This document shows, in pieces, positions 22,786-35,310 of a stretch of 64,000 nt of DNA. Both the position numbers and the translations under genes were made by a program. This DNA is from Branchiostoma floridae. Taxonomy: Eukaryota > Chordata > Leptocardii > Amphioxiformes > Branchiostomatidae. Where the stretch lies: positions 6,032,012 to 6,096,011 of the forward strand of contig NC_049996.1 in assembly GCF_000003815.2 (NCBI RefSeq), in the 5' to 3' direction. How positions within the stretch are numbered: the stretch's first letter is position 1; each line of letters starts with the position of its first letter. A model generated the notes under the pieces. The model was not told the origin of the DNA and did no database searches. It worked only from the letters and a program-made list of their open reading frames with translations.

Positions 22786-23945
22786 GTAAAGTGGGGCCCC
22801 TGTGTATCTAAGTCCCACGATGTCCTCGCGGGTGTTCCACAGGGTGGTATTCTGTCACCAACGCTTTTCGTCATCTGCATAAATACCTTGGATGCAAGGT
22901 TGCCAAGGCCCATTGTTCCTGTCAAATATGCGGACGATCTGACAACCTCTGAAATGCTAATGGCGTCACTTCCTGGTCAAACGCAGAAGGCACTTGACTC
23001 CATTGTTGAATGGGGGGAGGACTACACTCTCAAGGTAAACGGGAAAAAGACAATGGACATGGTAATCAGTGCAAGGAAGGAGGTAAACATTCCTGTCCCT
23101 CCTCATCCGACAATATCTGGTCACGTGATTCAGAGGACTACGTCTTTCAAACTACTTGGAGTACACATCACTGCCAACCTTACCTGGGATGAACACGTTC
23201 ACTTCATGCTGACGAAGTCCCGCCCACGTGTATATTACCTTGCGGCTGCAAAGAAGGCTGGTCTCCCTACTGATGTCCTGCTCCAGATTTATCTGACATT
23301 CATTCGCCCCTCACTGGAGTATGCCAGCCCTGTGTGGGGAGGGCTACCGAAGTACCTCTCCGACATGTTGGAAAAAGTTCAGAAGCGATGTCTGAGACTG
23401 ATCGGAATTCCTACGGACTCTTTGCCTTCACTGTCCAGTAGACGTGACCTTGCTACGCTCAGTACTTTGCGCAACACACTCCAGGACAGTAGTTCTCCTC
23501 TGAACGAGTTCATTGCCCCACCTCAGAACAATTGCTATAACCTCCGTCGCGAAGGTCGCTACCGGGCACTGACAAAGAGTAAGACTAAGAGACATGAACT
23601 CTCCTTTGTTCCTAGAGCAATAAAATTGCTCTATCAAGATGGCGACTCTGTGGCGATAGGTCACTAGTACTGCGTCTGTACAGAATATACATGCAGTTAC
23701 TTTTTCCTTGTAAATTTTACGTACGTTATTGTTTGCTGACATAGTTGTGTCCACTTTTGTCTCTCCGCCACTCCTATGTTTAATCCAGTGCCAACGTCTA
23801 GGTTTTTAAACAAAATGTGATTATGCATGTTTGTAAATTGTATTGACTTTTAAGGATTTTACGGAATGTAATTCGTGGCACATTTCATGTGGCAGTTATA
23901 ATGTCATTTGCCATGCCAAGAACCAATAAATCTGAATCTGAATCT
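22786..23945 (+). pseudogene. 3' half of the LINE: YADD reverse transcriptase and C-terminus
   Basis: The reading frame resumes directly after the transposon's target duplication. It contains VLAGVPQGGILSPTLF, the catalytic YADD box (22927-22938), FKLLGVHI, and a C-terminal region with IYLTFIRPSLEYASPVWGG and VQKRCLRLIG. It ends at TAG near 23667. The 3' tail has AATAAA followed by repeated TCTGAA ending near 23945, as CR1/L2 elements commonly do instead of poly(A). It belongs to the same insertion as 14295-16407. Confidence 0.85.
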
Positions 23946-23972
23946 AATAGTAATGCCATAGACAGTGGCAAG

Positions 23973-26022
23973 CAGGGCTCAAAATATACTTTTCAGTCAA
24001 CTTGCACAAGTGCAACTTGCACAAGTGCAAGTTGAGCCAAAGGTAACTTGCACCTAAAGAAACTTACTTGCACCACCCAAACTAGTGAACTATTAACCCT
24101 TTACCGTCTCATCTGAAAATTTGCTGTATGTAAGTAAATGGGGACACAAAAAGACCACATGTTTGGATATTTATTTTTTTCAAAAGTGCATTTTACTTTT
24201 GGTTTTAAATTGTACAAACAGTTTCATAAAAGGGTGAATTTAGGCTTCATTAAAGACAATTCAATGTCTACAACTCGATAAGATTTTTTTTCTGGATGTT
24301 TTGAGTGACATTCATTACTATTCTTAAGCATCACTAGAATGAAGTGGTATAACAACTCAAGACAAGTAACATGCATTGGCATAATACCGGCAGTAAGACT
24401 TATACCGCCAGATTATAAATAATGGAATTTAAAGAGATCTACACATGCAACAATAGTTATTTCTGAGGTATGCACACTCCAGACATCTAGGTGTCCAATA
24501 CATCATTTACAAAGCATCGATAACAGTGCATTCGAAGACAACAAGGCCAAACGTTTTCATTATCTTTTTCGGGGCAGGCGAGCTCATTGTGGGACAAACA
24601 CACTGTCACGTTTATCGACAGATTTGTAGATCATAATCACACATGCTCACGGCACAAGACAAACATGATTCAACAGCAATCTTGAATTTCTGTTGGTGAC
24701 CTACAACTCGTGTGAAAGTGTGAAGAACCGTTGCATTATAGCCCGGATCTACGGCTGAATGGGCAAAATTGAACGTACGCAGCCATTTTCCCACCATTTT
24801 TATTTCTACGCTAGCAGTAAAGTATTACGTCATAGCGACCAACAACAAATGAAAATTCTTGACAGTATACGTCTGTTTTCTCATGGCTTTCTGTATGCTC
24901 ATTCAGGTTTATGTTTTTTGTAATTAAGAACAGGAAAGGAATGAACAACAGAGGAATGAATGAATGATGATGATTTATTAAAGTGTCATGCGTTGTACAA
25001 ATGCCCAGCCCGCGTGGGCTTATAAGACACGTCAACAGAAAGTATACTGAACAGAGGTAATGCATGTACATGTACAACGTAAGTGAACAAAGGAAACATG
25101 AGCAGTCTGGCTGCTAAACAAACTTAAGTAACAGTCATAATATAACTGTCATAATATAATCGCATACATTAATCAAAATCAACAAACCAAGAATTCTCAG
25201 AATTAAACAAAGTAAAATATATAGTATTACAGAATATGAGGTGAACAAAAGAACAGATGTATACGTGAATCATGTGTAAACCTGTCTTCTTCTTTTGTTC
25301 CACGCTTTGTGTAAGAAGTGTGAAAATTCAGAAACCCCCTCATTAAATAACCACTTCATTCTGATTTCGTCCCTTTCCCAGATGACCTTTGGAGATTTTT
25401 CATACATTTTGCAAAACAGACTTTCCCGTAGGTCATCATAGAAGGGGCAGTAGAAAAGAAAGTGCGCCTCGTTTTCAACTTCACCTAGACAACACATTGT
25501 ACAAATCCTATTTTCCTCAGGGATTGCTTGGTACCGGCCAGTTTCAATATACAGTGGTAAAATTCCCGCTCGCAACTGCGCACAAAGAGATCTTTGGCTT
25601 TTACTAAGGTTCATTGTTACATAACGATCTGTGCAATAGGTATCCTTAAATAATCTACATATGTTCTGAGTTTGGGCTTTTGCCATATGCCATAAGACCA
25701 ATCTTCTTTGTACATAGTGGATGTATAAAGGTAACATAGTGACAGTTAATTGTGCTGTGTTTCTTCCTGACGGAACTTCTCCCAACCATGCGTCCGTACT
25801 CTGTGTAATTCCGCGGTGTGTTACAATTACAATATTACGTTTTTAGAAACATAAAAGATACACAGAAGTGGCAAAGGTAAGCTGTAACAACAACATGTAA
25901 CTGAAGAAAATGATGCGTTGACAATTTGTCGAATCAGTTAAAAGTTTGGTCTAAACTTACTTGCACTACACCGATTCCACATTGCGTAAACTTGCATATG
26001 CATGTGGTATTTCAAGCCCTGG
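23973..26022. mobile_element. MITE-like element with a nested LINE
   Basis: Begins CAGGGCTCAAAATATAC and ends GGTATTTCAAGCCCTG, a variant of the CAGGGCTCGAAATAC termini. Internal CAACTTGCAC and GTGCAAGTTG motifs replace the TGCAGGT words of the sister family. A minus-strand LINE remnant occupies 24948-25800. Confidence 0.55.
24948..25800 (-). pseudogene. LINE C-terminal fragment
   Basis: The minus-strand frame at 25270-25785 has the C-terminal pattern of non-LTR polymerases: LRAGILPLYIETGRY, then CTMCCLGEVENEAHFLFYCP (a Cys/His cluster), then FYDDLRESLF. The 3' end on this strand has AATAAATCATCATCATTC followed by ATTC repeats. The catalytic domain is absent. Confidence 0.65.
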
Positions 26023-26089
26023 GCAAGTCAATTTCAAAGTCAAACCTCACAATGAAAGTTAAATGAAGAATTTATTGTTTGGTATAGGC

Positions 26090-26520
26090 TAGGGGTGGGT
26101 ACCGGTACAGAAAATTCAGGTCCAGGTCCGGTTCAGGTCCAAGTTCAGACCTGAACCTGGACCTGATTGTCTGTGGAAACTTGTGAATGGACAATACTCA
26201 AAAGCATGGTCCATTTCTCTACAAAGAAATCTGTTTTGTGGAGTATTCGGCTCCCACTGGCATTTTAAATTGCTACAAGGCTGACTGCATCTGTACAATT
26301 AATTGACTGTAAAACTTGGTGGAAGTGACTATAGTATAGACTCAATCATTCTACTTTGCTCTTGTAATTTTCTTCGACCGGTAAGCCCAAAAACGTATTA
26401 TGCCTGATCATATAATCTGTTCATTTTCCAATAGGTCCAACATCCGGTCCACCAATTTTTTTCAAGTCTGTTTTTTCCGGACCAGTCCAATAAGGAAAAA
26501 ACGGTTTTGTAACTTTTTAA
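26090..26520. mobile_element. hAT-like MITE, nearly complete
   Basis: GGGGTGGGTACCGGTACAG at the left, CCTGAACCTGGACCTGATTG inside. It shares its layout with 58139-58562. Confidence 0.6.
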
Positions 26521-26664
26521 TGCCTAAGTTATTTTTCTTCAGTTTTGTATTTCTCAGATGATAAAGCTGGAAAGCATGGTGTGGTACTGATCTGAAACAA
26601 CCTTGAAAACATCTACAGAATGTATGATAGAATACTAAATGATAAACACTTTAAGATTACTTAC

Positions 26665-27200
26665 ACGTTTGTATGGGCAGGCCTGCTTCCTTCTCCGTCC
26701 ACGTTTGCTCTGTGACAAAATGAACAAAGCTATCAGCAATATATCAATAGCATACAGAGTTAAGATAGGAATGATCAAATTACAAGTTCTCTACTCTCTG
26801 AGCATATGTCAAAGCCTGAGCCCGCCCTAACCTCTGCTTGAAGAGTTTCATCATCATCATCATCATCTTTGAAAAGCCTTCTATGAACGCCCAGTGTAAG
26901 TTCTGCAACATTAGTTTCTGAGACTTCTGGCGCTCCGGATATCGATTCGAACACACTGAATATTTCCCGCAATATCAGTACCAAAATGTCCGGACCAAAT
27001 CAGGGGATTGATCATCAGAAATTGGCTCTACAACCGCACTGCCATGCCATACCATACCAGTAAAAATGTGAAGTAAATGCCCCCCTCCCCATTTCCCCAC
27101 TCCATCTTTCTTTTCTAATCATACTCGCCGTGATAAATATATAAAAACTACTACTTAAAGTTACTAACTCTTAAAACCGTACCTTCGTATGGTACTCCAT
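26665..27200 (-). CDS. possible 5' exons of a minus-strand gene
   Basis: Exon 26665-26709 lies between TTTTGTCACAG and GTAAGT and reads SKRGRRRKQACPYKR, a basic, nuclear-localisation-like stretch. An upstream exon ending at 26832 before GTTAGG reads GAPEVSETNVAELTLGVHRR, then LFKDDDDDDETLQAE, and joins it in phase 0. The Asp run comes from a GAT microsatellite. A candidate first exon has ATG at 27198-27200 with MEYHTK before GTACGG, but its phase does not fit the next exon as drawn, so an acceptor or exon is missing. It may be the start of the gene ending at 5687, which would put the LINE complex in an intron; that is speculation. Confidence 0.35.
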
Positions 27201-28122
27201 GATCGCAACAGTCTTCTCGATTCTCTCGCACACAGATCTTGACAATGACTATGACAGTATCGACCTTCCTCAACGGAGGTATCAGTTCGAATGGGACCAA
27301 CCGTTTTCAAACGGACAGACTGCAGCCACCGAGGTTGGTGATTGGTCAATCCACATGACATCCTTGGTCTCGGTCTCAGACACCATGTAAGGATATCTAC
27401 AGTTTAGTACATCGTTATTTTCCATCAGAAGCAAGGGATATCAGATGGGGTTAATTATAATTTCCCGATGGCTGACTCTCGGGGCTTATCATTCACCGAT
27501 ATTTGCGATATATGATCCCAACTCTACTATCGGGAACCCTTGGGAGGGCCTATTGGAGACTACCCTTTTCTTGAATAGACAGGTTCCAGAGACTGTCAAT
27601 CACATACAATTACCAGATCACCCAATGAGAGGATTCCAATTATTGGTTCGACCAATGAGAGGGCGGCAATTAGTGTCCGACCAAGAACAGAGTGGCTACA
27701 TGTCTGTAAACTTTATTTGCATTTGTGTTTTAACATCAAGGTATGCCGTCGGGGAGGGTAGTATGGCCAAAGCCTTATTCTATAGTTTACACAAATGAAT
27801 TAGTTGAAAAATCGAGGGGTTTGTGTACGAAGATGATACCGATGGGTGGGAGGGGCACATGATTGGCGTACTTTCTCTGCAATCACCTCAAGTTATTATT
27901 ATTGGAATTTGAAAAAAAAAAGTATTGCTCTATTTTCAGTACCCAGGAGAGCACCCATAGTCAGTTCTAGAATTTCGTACAGAATAGCCCGTCCCTATGT
28001 AAGTCTTTAAACCCTTACAGTTTTTCCATGTGGATAGCTAAGGGGGATTCAGATGCAGCTTTATTTTGTATTGTGGCATTTAAAAAGCGTCACCTGGCAG
28101 TCCACAATGGCAGTGCACTTAT
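27201..28122. other. no gene supported
   Basis: Possible 5' flank of the gene above. Plus-strand frames at 27199-27798 have no recognisable domain. Confidence 0.3.
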
Positions 28123-29217
28123 TACCTCCATGAAATGTCATGGAATGGAGGTTATATTTTCCGTTATGTGTCTCTGTCTGTGTAGATGATTACTTAAGAA
28201 CGGCTGGATGGATTGGTTTCATACTTGTTGTGTTGGTGGGGTGTGATGAAAGCTCGAATCGATGAGATTTTGGGAGCCGTATCTATCGTTATAATTGATG
28301 TAATAATATCAGAAATCACCCCTATATTTGAGATATATTGGTACAGGCATCGTGCTTTATGTGTTTGTTAATGGGCTTAGCTTCAAGCAGATGGTGAGGT
28401 GACAGCTGTTTGGGGAACCCCGAGTTTTTTTTAAATATGATAATTAGTTTTATTTATGTCTGCTTAGGATATCATGGAGATGTGAAGCGTAAGTATAATT
28501 GTAAGAAGTTGAGGTACATTTAACGATAATGCTTAACAGGTATGGATCCGGATGTCTCACATACTGTACTGCTGATTTGAGTGACATGGTGATTAAAATG
28601 CCATTAGGTCCTCTCATCTGGGTTGGGTGTCAGAAGTTTTATGGGCGATACAGATGTTCTGATTTTGTTACGATAAGGGACAGTTCTTAGTCGTCTCTTT
28701 CGTAGCCAATGGTACTTGTTTTTTAGCAGACGGGGTTGGCGCCAAGTATTCATCTTACAGCTGGTGTAGGGCTGTCAGAGGAAAGTGTGCATCTCGTTTT
28801 TGTACCATGTGAACAGCTGATGTTATGACATATTGGTGGAAACTCAAATCACCATCTGACTAAAGTTGGCCACATCCATTCTTCTTTCTGAGTTTCCCAA
28901 CTTCCTCCCACCACACAGCTCTGAGGCACATAGTCGAACCTCAATAATGCAGGACCTTAGACAGTCTAAATGCCAAACATCAAGCTTAAGGAACACCACG
29001 CTACCATATGCCGTCGACCTCTTAAACGCACATTACACAATTAAGTGTCACATTTAAATAATTACTAATCAGATGGACATCCACTGTGTCATTAAATAAA
29101 TACACCACTACTTTCCCATAACATTTATATTATATAACCATTACTCTCAAATACAACCGACTATGATATAAACATACATACCATCCACAAAAAAGCAATA
29201 AATATTTCATGGAGGTA
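28123..29217. mobile_element. 1.1-kb inverted-repeat element
   Basis: Termini TACCTCCATGAAAT and its complement (ending 29217). A short plus-strand frame at 28866-29057 with SSLRNTTLPYAVDLLN resembles the last residues of a LINE polymerase, so a LINE scrap may be included. Confidence 0.5.
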
Positions 29218-29430
29218 TGAGGTCCCCGAACTCTAGTTTACTATCAAAGATATAATCGTTAAAGCTTATGGAAGAGTTACCTGGTATGTATTTCAGAGCA
29301 GATAATTGCAGTGCTAGTATATATTGCCAGACGACGCTTTTAACCCATGAGCTTAGACCGTTTTGCAGAAGATCATCTACTTCTGACAAAATCACTTGGT
29401 GCCTGTATTAAGTGCAGAACAAACACACAG

Positions 29431-30075
29431 ACAGACCCACCCAAAACTCCATCTCCATTTTTCACGGAGATAAAAATCCAGAAACACAAACACACAGACA
29501 GACCCACCCAAAACTCCATCTCCATTTTTCACGGAGATAAAAATCCAGAAACACAAACACACAGACAGACCCACCCAAAACTATATCTCCATTTTTCATG
29601 GAGATAAACATACAGAAACACAAACACACGTACAGACACACCCAAAACTATATCTCCATTTTTCATGGAGATAAACATACAGAAACACAAACACACGTAC
29701 AGACACACCCAAAACTATATCTCCATTTTTCATGGAGATAAACATACAGAAACACAAACACACGTACAGACACACCCAAAACTCCATCTCCATTTTTCAT
29801 GGAGATAAACATACAGAAACACAAACACACGTACAGACACACCCAAAACTATATCTCCATTTTTCATGGAGATAAACATACAGAAACACAAACACACGTA
29901 CAGACACACCCAAAACTATATCTCCATTTTTCATGGAGATAAACATACAGAAACACAAACACACGTACAGACACACCCAAAACTATATCTCCATTTTTCA
30001 TGGAGATAAACATCCAGCAACACAAACACACAGACAGACCCACCAATAACTATATCTCCATTTTTCATGGAGATA
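29431..30075. repeat. 67-bp minisatellite of hairpins, about 10 units
   Basis: Each 67-bp unit contains a perfect hairpin, TATCTCCAT-loop TTTTC-ATGGAGATA (9-bp stem), followed by a purine/CA-rich spacer (AAACACAAACACACGTACAG). The first units carry CAGACAGACC and CTCCATC variants. Confidence 0.9.
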
Positions 30076-30985
30076 AGTATTAATAAAACCGCAGAAGTTC
30101 AAAACACACCGGATCAACCTATCCTCACACATTTTCCCTTTAAAATACACAAACACGAAAACAACTATTTAAGCAAAGTTTCAGAGATACGTATAAAGTC
30201 CTTTAAGGCGGAGATATATTTCAGCAGATTTTAAGATCTATTAAAGGCATCGGAAAGGCGGAGATATATTTCAGCAGATTTTAAGATCTATTGAAGGCAT
30301 CGTTTGTAAATTTAATCTGTCGCGTTTCTTTACGTGGATTTTACATGTATTTTAGTATGCCGAAAAGACAACTTAAATGTCTCAAAAAGTTAAAATCCGT
30401 TTTACTGTCTTACCACTGTGGTAATATTTTCTGTCAACACTGACAAATACAGGTTCTCTGTTACAAAATACATGTTAACCAAACGTACCTCGGCTATGTC
30501 AAATATAATAAGCCTTTGTCTGGTGCAAATATCAGATAAAAGATTGCGTCATCTGTTTTATAACAGTGGCAAGATTTACAGTTAAACCTGAGGATTGCGT
30601 TTTCTGGTACAAAATGTTATGTTAATTAATACCTCAGCAAAGTCAAATACAATAAGTGTTTTTTTTTTTAATTTTCCGAAAGCATATGACCTATTCAATC
30701 TTTCTGTGTGCGAGGTTTAATTCAAACAGGGTAGACCTCTCACGTTTAGCTTATATGCACTCCCTTATATGTTGCGTTTTTCTGTTTGATATTCGGCTTG
30801 TATAATTTAGTTCGAATTTATTTAAGCAAAGAAGGGAAGACACCCCATTTAGCTTAAATGTTACCAAGGCGTACATGTAAATGAAATGTTGCGTATTTCT
30901 GTAAAACATACGACATGTTTAATCTTTGAATCCGCGCAGTTTAAGCGCACAAGGGGAGACCTCCCCTGTTTAGCTTATATGTTCC
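30076..30985. other. no gene seen
   Basis: AT-rich DNA. A 47-bp segment with GGCGGAGATATATTTCAGC is tandemly repeated near 30208-30300. Confidence 0.4.
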
Positions 30986-32800
30986 AAAGGTATAAATGCA
31001 ACGTATGGCGAGAAAGGAAGCTATATCCCCCAGACTATGGTGCCTGTCCCCAGCGTCTTGGCCAGGCGCATGGCTGGGGACACCTGGCGGCCGCTCATGG
31101 CCTCGCCGCTCTTAAGGGCGCTTAAAAGAACCTCTCCCCATTGAAATGCATTGCGCGGGGTTCTTTTACTCCTATTTTTATATACCAAGGAAGTACCGCC
31201 GGCTTTTAGCCCCAAGACATGCCCGTCGCCCGTCCGCATCGACCTAGCGCGAAAGACGAGGCCTCTAGGCCCGTCTGACCGCCTGACGCGGTGAAATAAG
31301 TTCTTCACCTGTCCAGCCTGATGACGTCATCGTGGCCTGAGAGCCACGCAAGGTATAAATGTAACATATGGCGAGAAAGGAAGCTATATCCCCCAGACTA
31401 TGGTGCCTGTCCCCAGCGTCTTGGCCAGGCGCATGGCTGGGGACACCTGGCGGCCGCTCATGGCCTCGCCGCTCTTAAGGGCGCTTAAAAGAACCTCTCC
31501 CCATTGAAATGCATTGCGCGGGGTTCTTTTACTCCTATTTTTTATATACCAAGGAAGTACCGCCGGCTTTTAGCCCCAAGACATGCCCGTCGCCCGTCCG
31601 CATCGACCTAGCGCGAAAGACGAGGCCTCTAGGCCCGTCTGACCGCCTGACGCGGTGAAATAAGTTCTTCACCTGTCCAGCCTGATGACGTCATCGTGGC
31701 CTGAGAGCCACGCAAGGTATAAATGTAACATATGGCGAGAAAGGAAGCTATATCCCCCAGACTATGGTGCCTGTCCCCAGCGTCTTGGCCAGGCGCATGG
31801 CTGGGGACACCTGGCGGCCGCTCATGGCCTCGCCGCTCTTAAGGGCGCTAAAAGGAACCTCTCCCCATTGAAATGCATTGCGCGGGGTTCTTTTACTCCT
31901 ATTTTTTATATACCAAGGAAGTACCGCCGGCTTTTAGCCCCAAGACATGCCCGTCGCCCGTCCGCATCGACCTAGCGCGAAAGACGAGGCCTCTAGGCCC
32001 GTCTGACCGCCTGACGCGGTGAAATAAGTTCTTCACCTGTCCAGCCTGATGACGTCATCGTGGCCTGAGAGCCACGCAAGGTATAAATGTAACATATGGC
32101 GAGAAAGGAAGCTATATCCCCCAGACTATGGTGCCTGTCCCCAGCGTCTTGAACAGGCGCATGGCTGGGGACACCTGGCGACCGCTCATGGCCTCGCCGC
32201 TCTTAAGGGCGCTTAAAAGAACCTCTCCCCATTGAAATGCATTGCGCGGGGTTCTTTTACTCCTATTTTTTATATACCAAGGAAGTACCGCCGGCTTTTA
32301 GCCCCAAGACATGCCCGTCGCCCGTCCGCATCGACCTAGCGCGAAAGACGAGGCCTCTAGGCCCGTCTGACCGCCTGACGCGGTGAAATAAGTTCTTCAC
32401 CTGTCCAGCCTGATGACGTCATCGTGGCCTGAGAGCCACGCAAGGTATAAATGTAACATATGGCGAGAAAGGAAGCTATATCCCCCAGACTATGGTGCCT
32501 GTCCCCAGCGTCTTGGCCAGGCGCATGGCTGGGGACACCTGGCGGCCGCTCATGGCCTCGCCGCTCTTAAGGGCGCTTAAAAGAACCTCTCCCCATTGAA
32601 ATGCATTGCGCGGGGTTCTTTTACTCCTATTTTTTATATACCAAGGAAGTACCGCCGGCTTTTAGCCCCAAGACATGCCCGTCGCCCGTCCGCATCGACC
32701 TAGCGCGAAAGACGAGGCCTCTAGGCCCGTCTGACCGCCTGACGCGGTGAAATGAGTTCTTCACCTGTCCAGCCTGATGACGTCATCGTGGCCTGAGAGC
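30986..32800 (+). repeat. 364-bp satellite, five monomers
   Basis: Period 364 bp, measured between GGTATAAATG at 31352, 31716, 32080 and 32444; adjacent monomers are nearly identical. In each internal monomer, palindromic TGACGTCA (for example 31322-31329) lies 25 bp before TATAAA (31354-31359). Downstream come a 10-bp stem TGTCCCCAGC/GCTGGGGACA (31408-31445) and a 9-bp stem AAAAGAACC/GGTTCTTTT (31487-31530). Short frames within it are not conserved-looking. No match to a known rRNA, snRNA or tRNA was recognised. Confidence 0.9.
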
Positions 32801-34204
32801 CACATACATGTCCACAAATGGGTGAAATGTACGAAGTTTGGATCAGCCTACGTCACACGTAATTTCCGACAACTTCTAGCTTCCGACAACTTCCGACAAC
32901 CGCTGTCGGCAAAGTTCGGGAAACGTCGACAATTATCTGTGACGTAGCTACGCTAAGTTCGTACATGGGGCGGACCTAATGTACGATGTACGATGTTCGA
33001 AGTTAATATGTTTTCTACTTTGTGGGTTTTGCTAAGTTCGTACATGGGGCGGACCTAATGTACGATGTACGATGTTCGAAGTTAAGATTTTTCTATTTTG
33101 TGGGTTATGCTAAGTTCGTACATGGGGTGGACCTGATGTACGATGTACGATGTACGAAGTTAAGATATTTTGATTATGCTGTGGGTTATGCTAACTCTGT
33201 ACGCAGCATTTTATTCTACTTTCACCTGTCGCACATGGTAAATGTGAAACATGTAGAATAACGATGTTTTGTCTGAAAATAATGAAAATGCAACATGTAT
33301 TGCATTTATCTTTTGTTGAACATTTATTTTTGATAATTTACAAGATCAGCAGTCCTGCTCTCTCCAGTTTTCTCTCTTCTCGAACATTGTGTACGTACAT
33401 CAACCCTGCCCCTCTGTACTAAGTTAGATTTTTTAAGTTCGTACATCGTACATCGTACATCAACCCTGCCCCTATGTACTAAGTTAGATTTTTTAAGTTC
33501 GTACATCGTACATCGTACATCAACCCTGCCCCTCTGTACTAAGTTAGATTTTTTAAGTTCGTACATCGTACATCGTACATCAACCCTGCCCCTCTGTACT
33601 AAGTTAGATTTTTAAGTTCGTACATCGTACATCGTTCATCAACCCTGCCCCTCTGTACTAAGTTAGATTTTTAAGTTCGTACATCGTACATCGTACATCA
33701 ACCCTGCCCCTATGTACTAAGTTAGATTTTTTAAGTTCGTACATCGTACATCGTACACCAACCCTGCCCCTATGTACTAAGTTAGATTTTTTAAGTTCGT
33801 ACATCGTACATCGTACATCAACCCTGCCCCACTGTACTAAGTTAGATTTTTTAAGTTCGTACATCGTACATCGTACATCAACCCTGCCCCTCTGTACTAA
33901 GTTAGATTTTTTAAGTTCGTACATCGTACATCGTACATCGACCCTGCCCCTCTGTACTAAGTTAGATTTTTTTAAGTTCGTACATCGTACATCAACCCTG
34001 CCCCTATGTACTAAGTTAGATTTTTTAAGTTCGTACATCGTACATCGTACACCAACCCTGCCTACCTGTACAAAGTTAGATGACGTCACTTAAAACTTCC
34101 GAAGTTTACCGATTACGGCCTATATCTACCTTTAACTTCGTACAAGTTCGTACAAGTTCGTACACACTAACTTCGTACAATTACCCCTTTTCTGGACATA
34201 CCTC
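32801..34204. repeat. 1.4-kb block of the higher-order repeat, copy A
   Basis: Starts CACATACATGTCCACAAATG. The left part has three units with GTACGATGTACGATGTTCG (about 32945-33165). The right part has about 11 units of 60 bp carrying GTACATCGTACATCGTACAT and AACCCTGCCCC (about 33393-34075). The left motif is the complement of the right motif, so the block has inverted minisatellite arms around a single-copy core. Long minus-strand frames through the right arm are repeat artefacts. Confidence 0.85.
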
Positions 34205-34938
34205 GAGAGCCACGCAAGGTATAAATGTAACATATGGCGAGAAAGGAAGCTATATCCCCCAGACTATGGTGCCTGTCCCCAGCGTCTTGGCCAGGCGCAT
34301 GGCTGGGGACACCTGGCGGCCGCTCATGGCCTCGCCGCTCTTAAGGGCGCTTAAAAGAACCTCTCCCCATTGAAATGCATTGCGCGGGGTTCTTTTACTC
34401 CTATTTTTTATATACCAAGGAAGTACCGCCGGCTTTTAGCCCCAAGACATGCCCGTCGCCCGTCCGCATCGACCTAGCGCGAAAGACGAGGCCTCTAGGC
34501 CCGTCTGACCGCCTGACGCGGTGAAATAAGTTCTTCACCTGTCCAGCCTGATGACGTCATCGTGGCCTGAGAGCCACGCAAGGTATAAATGTAACATATG
34601 GCGAGAAAGGAAGCTATATCCCCCAGACTATGGTGCCTGTCCCCAGCGTCTTGGCCAGGCGCATGGCTGGGGACACCTGGCGGCCGCTCATGGCCTCGCC
34701 GCTCTTAAGGGCGCTTAAAAGAACCTCTCCCCATTGAAATGCATTGCGCGGGGTTCTTTTACTCCTATTTTTTATATACCAAGGAAGTACCGCCGGCTTT
34801 TAGCCCCAAGACATGCCCGTCGCCCGTCCGCATCGACCTAGCGCGAAAGACGAGGCCTCTAGGCCCGTCTGACCGCCTGACGCGGTGAAATGAGTTCTTC
34901 ACCTGTCCAGCCTGATGACGTCATCGTGGCCTGAGAGC
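34205..34938 (+). repeat. 364-bp satellite, two monomers
   Basis: Continuation of the satellite at 30986-32800 with TGACGTCA, TATAAA and both stems in each monomer. Confidence 0.88.
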
Positions 34939-35310
34939 CACATACATGTCCACAAATGGGTGAAATGTACGAAGTTTGGATCAGCCTACGTCACACGTAA
35001 TTTCCGACAACTTCTAGCTTCCGACAACAGGCGCATGGCTGGGGACACCTGGCGGCCGCTCATGGCCTCGCCGCTCTTAAGGGCGCTTAAAAGAACCTCT
35101 CCCCATTGAAATGCATTGCGCGGGGTTCTTTTACTCCTATTTTTTATATACCAAGGAAGTACCGCCGGCTTTTAGCCCCAAGACATGCCCGTCGCCCGTC
35201 CGCATCGACCTAGCGCGAAAGACGAGGCCTCTAGGCCCGTCTGACCGCCTGACGCGGTGAAATGAGTTCTTCACCTGTCCAGCCTGATGACGTCATCGTG
35301 GCCTGAGAGC
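34939..35310. repeat. truncated block start joined to a partial satellite monomer
   Basis: The first 90 bases of the 1.4-kb block (to CTTCCGACAAC) are fused directly to the middle of a 364-bp monomer (AGGCGCATGGCTGGGG). This is a recombination scar within the array. Confidence 0.75.

Noticed and set aside
22888-23667. Independent host reverse-transcriptase-like gene
   Set aside because: Its frame continues from the split LINE across the transposon insertion and ends in a LINE-type tail.
29431-30075. CRISPR-like array (regular hairpin repeats with spacers)
   Set aside because: The spacers are identical rather than unique, and the context is a eukaryotic genome; it is a minisatellite.
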